DNA of 64,000 bases from contig NZ_JOIR01000002.1 in the NCBI RefSeq assembly GCF_000720115.1, forward strand, positions 232,293-296,292. Reading direction: 5' to 3'. Below, piece after piece: positions 1-8,722 of the stretch (position 1 is its first letter; every line of letters starts with the position of its first letter). This stretch comes from Streptomyces sp. NRRL F-2580 (GTDB lineage: Bacteria; Actinomycetota; Actinomycetes; Streptomycetales; Streptomycetaceae). The translations under genes were made by a program, and so were the position numbers. The notes under the pieces were generated by a model. The model saw only the letters and a list, made by a program, of their open reading frames with translations. It ran no database searches and was not told the DNA's origin.

Positions 1-77
1 CCCCGGTCGAGGAGTACGCCTCACTCCCCGCCCAGGGTGAGCCCACCTCGGCCAAGGAGAAGGAGTCCGTGCGATGA
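1..77 (+). CDS. C-terminal end of an upstream protein (partial)
   Basis: An open frame enters from the left edge and ends at TGA 75-77. Its last residues read EEYASLPAQGEPTSAKEKES before a short basic end. The stop overlaps the ATG of the next gene at 74 (ATGA), which suggests translational coupling and one operon with the acetyltransferase. Too little is present to assign a family. Confidence 0.6.
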   Translation, partial: PVEEYASLPAQGEPTSAKEKESVR

Positions 78-1216
78 GTCCGGGCTCCGCCGGGGCCCTG
101 TCGGTGACGCTGTGCCGCGACCCCCGGCAGTTCGCCGCGCTGGAGGAGCCGTGGAACCGGCTCTTCCGCGGCTGTCCCACCGCCACCCCCTTCCAGAGCC
201 ACGCCTGGCTGCACTCCTGGTGGCTGTCGTACGGGAAGGACGGCCGGCTCCGGATCGTCCTCGTCCGGCGCGGCGAGGAACTGGTCGGCGCGGCCGCACT
301 GATGCTCGTCCACCGGCCGATGCCGCTGCTGGTGCCGCTCGGCGGCCCCATCACCGACTACTTCGACGTGCTCGTAGCCGCGGAGCACGCCGAGCAGGTC
401 GTCCCGGCGCTGGCCCACGGGCTGCACCGGGCCGGCCGCCGGGCCGTCGTCGACCTGCGGGAGGTGCGTCCCGGTGCGGCCGCCGAGGAGCTGTACCGGC
501 AGTGGCCCGGGGTCCGCGCCCGGCTCGCCGACTCCACGTGCATGGAACTGCCCACGCTGCCCTTCGACGAGCTGGTCAAACGCATGCCGGCCTCCGGCGC
601 CCAGCGGGTGCGGGCCAAGCTGCGCAAGACCGACGCGGCCGGGATCGAGGAGCACGAGGTCACCGAGCAGGAAGTGCCGCGTGCCGTACGGACCCTGCTG
701 CGGCTGCACGAGAAGCAGTGGCGCGGCCGCGGGGTGACCCCCGAACACCTGAGGCCCCGCTTCGCCGAGCACCTGACCCGGGCCACTCGGCGGATGGTGC
801 GGGCGGGGGAGGGCCGGCTGACGGAGTTCCGGCTGGACGGGAAGGTGGTGGCGGCCAACGTCACGCTGCTGTCGGCCGGACTCAGCGGCGGCTACCTCTA
901 CGGGGCCGACCCGGACCTGCGGACCCGGAAGGTGGACGTGGCGACGCTGCTGCTGCGCTACGAGGCCGGGCGGGCCCTCGCCGAGGGCAGGCCGGTGGTG
1001 AGCTTCCTGCGCGGCAACGAGCCGTACAAGAACCACTGGCGGCCCGAGACGGTCGTGAACCAGCGGTTCCTGCTGGCCACCAGCGCGCTCGCGCCCCTGC
1101 TGCGGCTGCACGAGTCGCAGCTGACGGGGCGCGAGCGGGCGGTGGACGCGCTGAGGGAGGCGTTGCCGGCCGCCAGGGACTGGCGGGCGCGGCTCAACGA
1201 ACTGCGGGTGCGATGA
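74..1216 (+). CDS. GNAT-superfamily acetyltransferase, BioF2/CelD-FemAB-like
   Basis: This 380-residue protein has the layout of the BioF2-like/CelD (Acetyltransf_6) branch of the GNAT fold. An N-terminal half contains WLHSWWLSYG at about residues 45-55. A C-terminal half carries the acceptor-domain signature LRLHEKQWRGRG at about 212-223, then GGYLYGADPDLR near 275. FemAB-like proteins of this kind transfer acyl or aminoacyl groups to cell-surface or small-molecule acceptors; the substrate here is unknown. The ATG overlaps the stop of the upstream gene. Neighbours are a secreted glycosidase, an ATP-grasp ligase and a FAD oxidoreductase, so a surface polymer or secreted metabolite role is plausible but inferred. 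The family call is firm, the role is not. Confidence 0.88.
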   Translation: MSPGSAGALSVTLCRDPRQFAALEEPWNRLFRGCPTATPFQSHAWLHSWWLSYGKDGRLRIVLVRRGEELVGAAALMLVHRPMPLLVPLGGPITDYFDVLVAAEHAEQVVPALAHGLHRAGRRAVVDLREVRPGAAAEELYRQWPGVRARLADSTCMELPTLPFDELVKRMPASGAQRVRAKLRKTDAAGIEEHEVTEQEVPRAVRTLLRLHEKQWRGRGVTPEHLRPRFAEHLTRATRRMVRAGEGRLTEFRLDGKVVAANVTLLSAGLSGGYLYGADPDLRTRKVDVATLLLRYEAGRALAEGRPVVSFLRGNEPYKNHWRPETVVNQRFLLATSALAPLLRLHESQLTGRERAVDALREALPAARDWRARLNELRVR

Positions 1217-1221
1217 CCCGT

Positions 1222-2862
1222 CTAGAAGGGCCAGAAGCCGAAGTCCTTGCCCCAGTCGAAGGTGATGCAGACCGACTGCTTGCCGACCAGCTTGGAGAGC
1301 CACTCGCCGAAGTTGAGCGGCACGCACCACTGCGAGCTGTTGACCGGCGGCCGCTGCGGCTGCGGCAGGGGCTTCGGCGGCATGGGGTCGGGCTTCGGCA
1401 CGGCGGGCGTGGGCACGACGGGCGGGACCGAGGGCGAGGGCGACTGGCCCGGGACCTCGGGCGACGGCTTGGGCACCTCGGGTGTCGGGACGAGCGGGCT
1501 GGGCGTGACCGGCAGCGGGACCTCGGGCTTCGGGGTGACGGGTGCCGGGACGTCGGGGCTCGGGCTGACGGGCGCCGGGACCTCCGGGCTCGGGGTGACC
1601 GGCGTGGGGACGAGCGGGCTCGGGGTCACCGGGCTCGGCGTCACGGGGCCGGGGGCCACGGGCGAGGGCTTGGGGACCTGGGGCGTCGGGACCTGGGGCG
1701 TCGGGATGTCGGGAGTGGGGACCGAGGGCGTGGGGATCTGCGGGGTCGGGCTCTGGGGCGTCGGGATCTGGGGCGTCGGGACCGACGGCGTGGGCACGAC
1801 CGGCGTGGGCACCACGGGGGTCGGGACCACCGGGGTCGGGATCACGGGCGTGGGCACCACCGGGGTCGGGATCACCGGGCCGGGCCGCTCGGGCGTCAGC
1901 GCGTCGCGGAAGACCTTCGCGGACTCCGGGTTCTGCTTGCACTGCCACACGCCGTGCGGGCAGTAGTCGGTGATGGTGTGGTAGAGCGGCTTGTGCTGCT
2001 CGATCCACTTCAGCATGCGGCGTACGTACTCCGGATTGTCCCCGCGGCGGAAGAGCCCCCACTCCGGGTACGAGATCTCCTTGCCGTGTTCCTTCGCGAA
2101 GTCGACGTGCTTCTGGAGCCCGTACGGCTGGGTGATCTGGTCGTCGAAGGTCCTGCCGGGGGCCTGGTCGTACGAATCCATGCCGATGATGTCGACCACG
2201 TCGTCGCCCGGGTAGCACTTCGTCCAGCCGATGTTGTCCGTACCCCGGTTCGGGGCGAAGTCGAACTTGAACTCCGCTCCGGGCACCGCGCGCATCGTGG
2301 TGACGATGCGCTTCCAGTACGCCTTCCAGTTCTCCGGGTCGGGCGCGCAGCGGTGGGTGTAGGTGGCGCCGTTCATCTCCCAGCCGAGCACGATGACCGT
2401 GTCCGGAACGCCCAGCGCCACCAGCCGCTTGGCGAGCCGGCGGAAGTGCCGGTCGTAGTCCCCGTCGGCGCCCGCCCTGATCAGCCGGGCCACCTCGTAG
2501 TCGGGCACGCCGCCCTCGTTCCGTTCCTGCATGGGCACGTTGAGGACGAACATCCGGTCGTCCTCGGCCTGGCGCCATTCGGCCCAGTCCTCCAGGAACG
2601 AGACCCGGCCCTCGATGCCGGCCCACTGGTCACCGGGGAGATAGGTGTGTCCGACCCGGATCTCCCTGCCGCCCAGCCAGTTCGACAGGTGCGGGATCCG
2701 GGCCACTCCCGGCGGCCCGAAGTCGAGGTAGGCGCCCATGGCGATGTCGGAGCCCTCGGACCGGTTCTCACCGGGAGCCGCGAGCGCGGCCCCGGTGGCG
2801 AGCAGTCCGGCCGTGACCGTACCGATGCAGGTGCTCGCCAGTCGGCGGCGTGGTCTGGGCAT
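1222..2862 (-). CDS. Secreted glycoside hydrolase (family 26-like) with Pro/Thr repeat tail
   Basis: A 546-residue protein with a Sec signal peptide (basic MPRPRRR start, hydrophobic core, probable cleavage after ALA near residue 29). Residues 35-330 form a TIM-barrel hydrolase resembling GH26 endomannanases. The likely acid/base Glu is in GWEMNG and the nucleophile Glu in YPEWG, in the right order. Residues about 332-508 are a degenerate repeat of VPTP/IPTP/VTPSP units, probably an extended wall-spanning linker. A conserved-looking aromatic end follows, with two cysteines (QWCVPLNFG, QSVCITFDWG). ATG 2862 is preceded by a GGGAGACGCC ribosome site. It is divergent from the ATP-grasp gene. Mannan or a related surface glycan is the expected substrate; this was not tested. 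Confidence 0.85.
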   Translation of the reverse strand: MPRPRRRLASTCIGTVTAGLLATGAALAAPGENRSEGSDIAMGAYLDFGPPGVARIPHLSNWLGGREIRVGHTYLPGDQWAGIEGRVSFLEDWAEWRQAEDDRMFVLNVPMQERNEGGVPDYEVARLIRAGADGDYDRHFRRLAKRLVALGVPDTVIVLGWEMNGATYTHRCAPDPENWKAYWKRIVTTMRAVPGAEFKFDFAPNRGTDNIGWTKCYPGDDVVDIIGMDSYDQAPGRTFDDQITQPYGLQKHVDFAKEHGKEISYPEWGLFRRGDNPEYVRRMLKWIEQHKPLYHTITDYCPHGVWQCKQNPESAKVFRDALTPERPGPVIPTPVVPTPVIPTPVVPTPVVPTPVVPTPSVPTPQIPTPQSPTPQIPTPSVPTPDIPTPQVPTPQVPKPSPVAPGPVTPSPVTPSPLVPTPVTPSPEVPAPVSPSPDVPAPVTPKPEVPLPVTPSPLVPTPEVPKPSPEVPGQSPSPSVPPVVPTPAVPKPDPMPPKPLPQPQRPPVNSSQWCVPLNFGEWLSKLVGKQSVCITFDWGKDFGFWPF

Positions 2863-2925
2863 GGCGTCTCCCGAGCTTTCCTGAATCGGTGTGCTTACGA
2901 AAGACGTTAGGCATCAGATCTGACG

Positions 2926-2959
2926 AATGGCCTGTTCGGTGACTGCCGCGTAGGCCATT
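2926..2959. promoter_or_regulatory. 8-bp inverted repeat in divergent intergenic region
   Basis: AATGGCCT (2926-2933) and AGGCCATT (2952-2959) form a perfect inverted repeat with an 18-base spacer. It lies in the 150-base region between the divergent hydrolase (start 2862) and ATP-grasp gene (start 3013). It may be an operator serving both promoters. No regulator is encoded next to it. Confidence 0.3.
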
Positions 2960-3012
2960 AGCAGGTGCACACCACCCCCGCTTGGTCCGACTAGGTGAAA
3001 GACACCGTTGCC

Positions 3013-4611
3013 ATGCACGCGTATCTCAACCATGTGCCCGCCGTCGTGCTCAGACTCGATCGGAATCCGTTCCACCACGGAACCCTCGGCGCCGTCAGAT
3101 CCCTTGGCCGCAAAGGCGTGGAGGTCCATGCCGTCGTCGAGGCCGGGGGAGGTCCCATGGGGCGTTCGCGGTACCTGCGCGCCGTGCACGCCGGGCCGGC
3201 CGGCGGGTTGGACCCGGAGGCGCCCGAGGCGCTGCTGGAGTGCCTGACCGGGGTGTCGGAGCGGATCGGCCGTCAGGCCGTGCTCATCGCCATGGACGAC
3301 CTGAGCGCCATCGCCGTGTCCCGGGTCGCGTCCATGCTCCACGAACGGTTCCGGATCCCCCATCAGCCCGACAACCTGCCCGCCCGGGTGGCCGACAAGG
3401 CCGAGCTGTCGCGGCTCTGTTCGCGCTGGGACGTCCCGCACCCGGAGACCGTGATCCCGGCGAGCGGGGCCGAGGCGGCCGAGGCGGCCTGGCGGCTCGG
3501 CCTGCCGGTGGTCGCCAAGTGGAGCCGGCCCTGGCTGCTGCCCAGCGGGGCCGACGGGCTGCGGAGCACCACGCTGGTGCACACCGCCGCCGAGGCGCGC
3601 CGGCTGTACGAACGCTCCGCGGAGGCCGGCAGCCGGCTGCTGCTCCAGCGGTTCCTGCCGGCCGGTCCCGACACCGACTGGTTCTTCCACGGCGCCTTCG
3701 CCCGGGGCGGGCGTCCGCTGCTCGCGGGATCGGGCCGCAAGGAGCTGTCCTGGCCGGTGCGGACGGGGCTGACGGCGGTGGGGCGCTGGCTGCCGGATCC
3801 GGCGGTGGAGGCGGCGGCGCTGCGGCTCGCCGAACGGCTGGGCTACCACGGGATCCTGGACCTGGACTTCCGCCGGGACGAGCAGGGGTGCTTCCGGCTG
3901 GTGGACTTCAACCCCCGGCCGGGCGCGCAGTTCCGGCTGTTCACGGACGCGGCCGGACTGGACGTGGTCCAGGCGATGTACCTGGATCTGACGGGTCAAC
4001 GGGTCCCGCGGCCCTCGGGCGGTCCGGGCCGGGTGTTCGTCGCCGAGAACTACGCGCTGCTGGCGGCGGTCCGGGGCGGTGCGCTGCCGCGCCGCCGGGC
4101 GGCGGAGCACGTGGTGGGCTCTGTCGGTCCGGCAGCGGCGGCCGGCCGGCCGGACGGTGCCGTGGATCAGGTCCCGCCGGTGGTCGCCGGCCAGCGGACC
4201 GGCCCGCGGCGGGCGGCGGAGCCCGAGCCGGAGCCGGAGGCCCGCCCGGACCACCACGGCGCGGCAGCCGGCGCGCAGCCGGCGCCGGCGGACCGGCCCG
4301 TGCGGCCGGGGCGGGGCGGCGGGGTCGAGACGGCGTGGTTCGCCGCCGACGACCTGCTGCCGTTCCTGGCGATGCTCGGCGCCTTCCTCGGGCGCGGTGC
4401 GGGCAAGGGGGTACGGGTCCTGCGCGGGGTCCCGGCGCAGGGCCGCCGCACGGCGCGCGCGGTCGTCCGTACGCCCCGCCAGCGCGGGGAGCAGCCGACC
4501 GCCGCTCCCCCTCCCCCTCCCGCGCCCGCTTCCGCTCCGGCCTCCGGCCCCGCCTCCCGTCCCGTCCCGCCGGAGGCGTCGGCCGAGCCGGACGAGCTGG
4601 TGACGCGTTGA
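3013..4611 (+). CDS. ATP-grasp domain carboxylate-amine ligase-like protein
   Basis: About 532 residues. The first 340 form an ATP-grasp enzyme of the carbamoyl-phosphate-synthase-like/carboxylate-amine ligase type. It has an N-terminal Rossmann-like start (GTLGAVRSLGRKGVEVHAV), a lid region around GLPVVAKWSRPW, and a metal-binding loop DLDFRRDEQ...VDFNPRPGAQ. Such enzymes activate a carboxylate as an acyl phosphate for attack by an amine. The C-terminal 180 residues are Pro/Ala/Arg-rich with one hydrophobic patch (DDLLPFLAMLGAFLG). I chose ATG 3013 because AGGTGAAAG lies about ten bases upstream; GTG 2995 in the same frame is an alternative. The next gene starts 59 bases downstream, so they are probably cotranscribed. 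Substrates are unknown. Confidence 0.83.
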   Translation: MHAYLNHVPAVVLRLDRNPFHHGTLGAVRSLGRKGVEVHAVVEAGGGPMGRSRYLRAVHAGPAGGLDPEAPEALLECLTGVSERIGRQAVLIAMDDLSAIAVSRVASMLHERFRIPHQPDNLPARVADKAELSRLCSRWDVPHPETVIPASGAEAAEAAWRLGLPVVAKWSRPWLLPSGADGLRSTTLVHTAAEARRLYERSAEAGSRLLLQRFLPAGPDTDWFFHGAFARGGRPLLAGSGRKELSWPVRTGLTAVGRWLPDPAVEAAALRLAERLGYHGILDLDFRRDEQGCFRLVDFNPRPGAQFRLFTDAAGLDVVQAMYLDLTGQRVPRPSGGPGRVFVAENYALLAAVRGGALPRRRAAEHVVGSVGPAAAAGRPDGAVDQVPPVVAGQRTGPRRAAEPEPEPEARPDHHGAAAGAQPAPADRPVRPGRGGGVETAWFAADDLLPFLAMLGAFLGRGAGKGVRVLRGVPAQGRRTARAVVRTPRQRGEQPTAAPPPPPAPASAPASGPASRPVPPEASAEPDELVTR

Positions 4612-4669
4612 CCACGGCCGGCGCGGCGGACCGGGCCGGGCCGGGGACCATCGAGCTGGAGGAGCGGCC

Positions 4670-5980
4670 GTGACGCGGATCGACGATCTCGTGGTGATCG
4701 GTGCGGGCCCGTACGGGCTGTCCATCGCCGCCCACGCGGCGGACGCGGGGCTCGGCGTACGGCTGCTGGGCCGGCCCATGGCCTCGTGGCGCGACCACAT
4801 GCCCGACGGCATGTACCTGAAGTCGGAGCCCTGGTCCTCCAACCTGTCCGCGCCGGACGGGCGGCACACCCTCGCCGATTACTGCGCCACGCGCGGACTG
4901 GCCGCGGAACACGGCACTCCGCTGCCGATCGACACGTTCAGCGCGTACGGGATGTGGTTCGCCCGGCAGGCCGCACCGGAGGTGGAGGAGGTGACCGTCA
5001 CGGAGGTGACCCCGCAGGGCGACGGCTTCCGCGTCCGCACCGCCGAGGGACCGCCCCTGCTCGCCCGCACGGTCGCCCTCGCGGTCGGGGTGATGCCCTT
5101 CGTCCACCACCCCGAGGGGCTGCGCGAGCTCCCGCCCGCCCACTACTCGCACAGCAGCGGCCACCGCGACCTGACCCGCTTCGCCGGCCGCGAGGTCGCC
5201 GTGCTCGGGGCCGGGCAGGCCGCCCTGGAGACCGCCGCCCTGCTGGCCGAGCAGGGCGCCCGGCCGTGCCTGGTCGCCCGGCGCTCCCGGCTGAACTGGA
5301 ACACCGTCCCGCAGCCCCTGGACCGGCCCGCGCTGCGCGCCCTGCGCGATCCGCACAACGGCCTCGGCACCGGCTGGCGCAGCTGGGTGTGGTCGGAGCT
5401 GCCCTGGGCGGTGCGCCGGCTGCCCGCGTCCACCCGGGAGCGGATCGCGGCGACCGCGCTGGGGCCGGCCGGCGCCTGGTGGCTGCGCGACCGCTTCGAG
5501 CGGCGCGTCCCCGTGCTGCTCGGGCACCGGCTGCACCGGGCGGTCGCGGTGGGCGAGCGGACCCGGCTCGGGCTGTCGACCCGGGCCGGGGAGTCCGTGG
5601 TCCTGGACGTCGCGCACGTCATCGCGGCCACCGGCTTCGTGCCGGACCTGGCCCGGCTGGAACTGCTCGACGCGGGGCTGCGGGCGGGCCTGGGGACCGT
5701 GGGGCACAGCCGGGCGCCGGAGCTGAGCCCCTGCTTCGAGTCCTCGTGGCCCGGGCTGTTCTTCGCGGGGCTGCTGACGGCTCCCTCATTCGGCCCTTCC
5801 ATGCGATTCGTGCACGGCGCGGGCTTCACGGCGGGGAGACTGGTGAGAGGAGTCCGCAAGCGCCTCGGCGCCCGGGGTCCGCGGCCGGGCTCCACCGGTG
5901 TCGCCCGGTTCGACAGGGCTGCTTACCCCGGGCGTCCTCCGGGGGTACCCCCAGGGCATCCGACGACGTATCTGCGGTGA
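4670..5980 (+). CDS. FAD/NAD(P)-dependent oxidoreductase
   Basis: A 436-residue flavoprotein. The FAD-binding GxGxxG is at the N-terminus (VVIGAGPYGLSIAAHAADAG) and a second dinucleotide fold occurs near residue 180 (VAVLGAGQAALETAALLAEQG). A C-terminal ATG motif (IAATGFVPDL) and FAGLLTAPSFGPSMRFVHG close the FAD site. This is the layout of class B flavin monooxygenase-like and lysine/ornithine N-hydroxylase-related proteins, but the FxGxxxHxxxW Baeyer-Villiger signature is absent. GTG 4670 follows a strong GGAGGAG. It sits just after the ATP-grasp gene, which suggests an oxidative and a ligation step on the same product. The substrate is unknown. Confidence 0.85.
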   Translation: MTRIDDLVVIGAGPYGLSIAAHAADAGLGVRLLGRPMASWRDHMPDGMYLKSEPWSSNLSAPDGRHTLADYCATRGLAAEHGTPLPIDTFSAYGMWFARQAAPEVEEVTVTEVTPQGDGFRVRTAEGPPLLARTVALAVGVMPFVHHPEGLRELPPAHYSHSSGHRDLTRFAGREVAVLGAGQAALETAALLAEQGARPCLVARRSRLNWNTVPQPLDRPALRALRDPHNGLGTGWRSWVWSELPWAVRRLPASTRERIAATALGPAGAWWLRDRFERRVPVLLGHRLHRAVAVGERTRLGLSTRAGESVVLDVAHVIAATGFVPDLARLELLDAGLRAGLGTVGHSRAPELSPCFESSWPGLFFAGLLTAPSFGPSMRFVHGAGFTAGRLVRGVRKRLGARGPRPGSTGVARFDRAAYPGRPPGVPPGHPTTYLR

Positions 5981-6004
5981 GATCCGCGGTGAAAGGGGTC
6001 CGTG

Positions 6005-6289
6005 ATGAGCGCGGAGCGAGCACAGGGCCGCGGCTGGGTACGCATTCCCGCCAGCCGCGCGGAACAACCCGCCACGACGGCCAGGGCCGGCGGGTTCGAG
6101 CGCGCCCCGCACGCGGCTCCGTACGCGGGCCCGTACGGGAGTCCGTACGCGAGTGCCCCGGCCGCCGACCAGGCCACGATCTACCTGTCGGTCGTCAAGC
6201 GCTGGCGGGAGGCCGGGCGCACCCTCCCGGGGCATCCTGACGAGGAGTGGGAGCGGCTGATCTCGCAGCCGTGCTGGCCCGGCCGTTAG
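6005..6289 (+). CDS. Small conserved hypothetical protein
   Basis: A 94-residue protein (95 if the GTG at 6002 is used) with AAAGGGG upstream. The N-terminal two-thirds is low-complexity (APYAGPYGSPYAS). The C-terminal 40 residues look folded and constrained (ATIYLSVVKRWREAGRTLPG, then DEEWERLISQPCWP). It lies immediately before the SpoIIE-type phosphatase gene and is probably cotranscribed. A partner or regulator of that signalling protein is possible but is only a guess from position. I recognise no domain. Confidence 0.65.
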   Translation: MSAERAQGRGWVRIPASRAEQPATTARAGGFERAPHAAPYAGPYGSPYASAPAADQATIYLSVVKRWREAGRTLPGHPDEEWERLISQPCWPGR

Positions 6290-6294
6290 GTGGT

Positions 6295-8388
6295 GTGGAG
6301 GTGGCAGCGGCGGAGCGCGAGGGAGCGGAGCCGGTCCGGCGGCCCCCCGTGACCGCGCCGGGGGAGCGGCTCGCGCTGAACGGCATGGGCAGCTTCGAGT
6401 GGGACCTGGACGCCGGGACGGTGGTGCTGGACGAGGCCGCGATGGACGTCTTCGACCTGCGGCCGGAGGAGTTCGACGGCACCCCGGAGGGGGTCGGGCT
6501 GCACATCCCGCCCGAGGACGGGGTCCGGCTGAACGAGACCATCGCCGGGGTCCTGGAGAGCGGCGGGGACACCTACGGCGCGTACTTCACGGTGCAGCGG
6601 CGCGACGGCCTCGACCAGTGGACGCACACCTCGGGCCGGATCCTGCGGGACGGCGGCGGCCAGTCGCAGCGCATCGTGGGGATCGTCCGGGACGCGACGG
6701 CGGAGCTGGCCCACGCGACGCTGCTGCGCAAGCTGGAGGCGGCCCGCGCCCAGCAGACGACGATCGTGCAGCGGACCACGGAGGCCCTGTCGAGGGCGGT
6801 GACGGTGGACGACGTCACGGCCGCGCTGACGGGGGCGGGCGCGCTGGAGCGGCTGGGTGCGGACGGGCTGGCCCTGGGGCTGGTCGAGGGCGGCACCATC
6901 AAGATCATCGCGTTGAGCGGGGAGTCGCTGGAGGTCCTCAGCGAGCGGCGGTTCACCCGGCTGGACGGTTCGCTGCCGCTGTCGCACGCGGTGCTCACCC
7001 GGCAGGCACGTTTCGTCACCTCGCTCGCCGAGCTCGGCGGCGAGTTCCCGCTCCTCGCGGACTACCTGAGCCGGATCCGGTTCGACGCGGCCGCCTACCT
7101 GCCGCTGATCGCGCAGGCCAAGGCCATCGGCGGGCTGGTCCTCTTCTACCGGCGGCGCAGCGAGTTCAGCCCGGAGGAGCGCAACCTGTGCCTGGGCCTG
7201 GCCGGCATCGTGGCCCAGTCCCTCCAGCGGGCGCTCCTCTTCGACCAGGAGCGGGAGTTCGCGACGGGCCTGCAGGCCGCCATGCTGCCCCGCCGGATCC
7301 CGGACATCACCGGCGGTGAGATCGCGGTCCGCTACCACGCCGCCTGGAGCGGGCGGGAGGTCGGCGGCGACTGGTACGACGTGATCTCGCTGCCCCGCGA
7401 CCGCGTCGGCATCGTGGTGGGCGACGTACAGGGCCACGACACGCACGCGGCGGCCATCATGGGCCAGCTGCGGATCGCGCTGCGGGCTTACGCGGGGGAG
7501 GGCCATCCGCCGTCCACCGTGCTGGCCCGGGCCTCGCGCTTCCTCGCCGAACTGGACACCGAGCGCTTCGCCACCTGCATGTACGCGCAGGTGGACCTGG
7601 AGACCGGAGGCGTACGGGCGGTCCGCGCGGGCCATCTCGGACCGCTGATCCGGCACACGGACGGGCGTACCGGCTGGCCCAACGTGCGCGGCGGCCTGCC
7701 GCTGGGGCTGGCCTCGGTCTTCGAGCAGGAGGAGTTCCCAGAGACCCGGCTCGACCTGGTCCCCGGGGAGACGCTCGTGCTGTGCACGGACGGCCTGGTG
7801 GAGGAGCCGGGCACGACCATCACCCAGGGCATGGAAGCCCTGGCGCAGGCGGTGCGCAGCGGTCCGCAGGCGCCCGAGGCGCTCGCCGACCACCTCTCGG
7901 ACCGGCTCTGGGAGCGCTGGGGCTCCGGGGACGACGTGGCCCTGCTGGTGCTGCGCCGGGCCCCCGACCCGGGCACCCATCGGGCACCGCGCATCCACCA
8001 GTACGTCCACCAGGCCGACCCCGAAGGCCTCTCGGAGGCCCGGTACGCCCTGCGCCAGGCCCTGCGCGACTGGGGCATGCCCGAGCTCGCCGACGACGTG
8101 GAGCTGGCCGCCGGGGAGCTGCTGGTCAACGCCCTCCTGCACACCGACGGCGGGGCGGTGCTGACCATGGAGGTGCTGCCGGAGCCGGTCCGGCGGATCC
8201 GGCTGTGGGTCAAGGACCGCTCCAGCGTGTGGCCGCGCCGGCGCACCCCGGGGGAGGCGGCCACCACGGGGCGCGGGCTGCTGCTGGTGGACGCGCTGGC
8301 CACGCACTGGGGTGTGGAGTCCCGGGGCGACGGCAAGGCGGTGTGGTGCGAGTTCACCGTCGGCGGCCGCCCCCGGAGCGCCGAGTGA
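6295..8388 (+). CDS. PAS-GAF-SpoIIE (PP2C) phosphatase with C-terminal HATPase kinase domain
   Basis: A multi-domain cytoplasmic signalling protein of about 697 residues. A PAS fold comes first (SFEWDLDAGTVVLDEAAMDV onward), then a GAF domain (about 160-310). Next is a SpoIIE-type PP2C phosphatase (GREVGGDWYDV, VVGDVQGHD, CTDGLVEEPG carry the metal-binding Asp residues). The end is an anti-sigma-factor-type histidine-kinase-like ATPase (ELAAGELLVNALLHTDGG, GRGLLLVDALATHWG). Such proteins switch partner sigma-factor antagonists by dephosphorylation and may also phosphorylate them. GTG 6295 is preferred because an upstream GTG at 6247 would lie inside the previous gene; GTG 6301 is also possible. 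No sigma factor is encoded nearby. Confidence 0.9.
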   Translation: MEVAAAEREGAEPVRRPPVTAPGERLALNGMGSFEWDLDAGTVVLDEAAMDVFDLRPEEFDGTPEGVGLHIPPEDGVRLNETIAGVLESGGDTYGAYFTVQRRDGLDQWTHTSGRILRDGGGQSQRIVGIVRDATAELAHATLLRKLEAARAQQTTIVQRTTEALSRAVTVDDVTAALTGAGALERLGADGLALGLVEGGTIKIIALSGESLEVLSERRFTRLDGSLPLSHAVLTRQARFVTSLAELGGEFPLLADYLSRIRFDAAAYLPLIAQAKAIGGLVLFYRRRSEFSPEERNLCLGLAGIVAQSLQRALLFDQEREFATGLQAAMLPRRIPDITGGEIAVRYHAAWSGREVGGDWYDVISLPRDRVGIVVGDVQGHDTHAAAIMGQLRIALRAYAGEGHPPSTVLARASRFLAELDTERFATCMYAQVDLETGGVRAVRAGHLGPLIRHTDGRTGWPNVRGGLPLGLASVFEQEEFPETRLDLVPGETLVLCTDGLVEEPGTTITQGMEALAQAVRSGPQAPEALADHLSDRLWERWGSGDDVALLVLRRAPDPGTHRAPRIHQYVHQADPEGLSEARYALRQALRDWGMPELADDVELAAGELLVNALLHTDGGAVLTMEVLPEPVRRIRLWVKDRSSVWPRRRTPGEAATTGRGLLLVDALATHWGVESRGDGKAVWCEFTVGGRPRSAE

Positions 8389-8459
8389 CCTGCCGGTCAC
8401 CCCGGGTTGTGAGGTGCCGCTGGTGGGGTGATGATGCGGTCCATGGAACGGATCGTGTT

Positions 8460-8627
8460 GTGCGCGGGCTGAGCAAGGCCGCCGTGACGGGAGTCCTGGC
8501 GCTGGTCCTGCTGGTGGCCGGAGCGCCGACCGTCGTGGACTGGACGACAGGGCGTCCGCACGCGGACGCCGAGTGCCGGTCGGTGGCCTTCATGTCGATG
8601 ACGGACGTCGCACCCGAGTGCCGCTGA
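8460..8627 (+). CDS. Small membrane or secreted hypothetical peptide
   Basis: A 55-residue frame from GTG 8460 with a basic start (RGLSK), a strongly hydrophobic segment (AAVTGVLALVLLVAGAP) and a polar tail with two cysteines (DAECRSVAFM, APECR). This fits a signal-peptide or single-pass small protein. Its stop lies one base before a 19-bp stem that looks like a convergent terminator, which supports a real transcription unit. The ribosome site is weak (GGAACG). Function unknown. Confidence 0.5.
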   Translation: MRGLSKAAVTGVLALVLLVAGAPTVVDWTTGRPHADAECRSVAFMSMTDVAPECR

Positions 8628-8628
8628 C

Positions 8629-8679
8629 GGTGGCCGGCGCTGCCGGGCCGGGAGCCCGGTCCCGGCAGCGGCGGCCACC
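8629..8679. terminator. Bidirectional hairpin terminator
   Basis: A 19-base arm (8629-8647) and its complement (8661-8679) pair with a single mismatch around a 13-base loop. It lies between the converging ends of the small peptide gene (8627) and the DUF6299-like gene (8723). Confidence 0.6.
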
Positions 8680-8722
8680 GGACGGGCGGGCGCGTGCCAC
8701 GGGCCCCTTGTCGCGCGGTCGC

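Noticed and set aside
1247..1966. A plus-strand frame of GVG/GVGT repeats resembling a PE-PGRS-type protein
   Set aside because: It is the antisense of the Pro/Thr repeat tail of the secreted hydrolase, has no ribosome site, and the minus-strand gene has clear catalytic motifs and a signal peptide.
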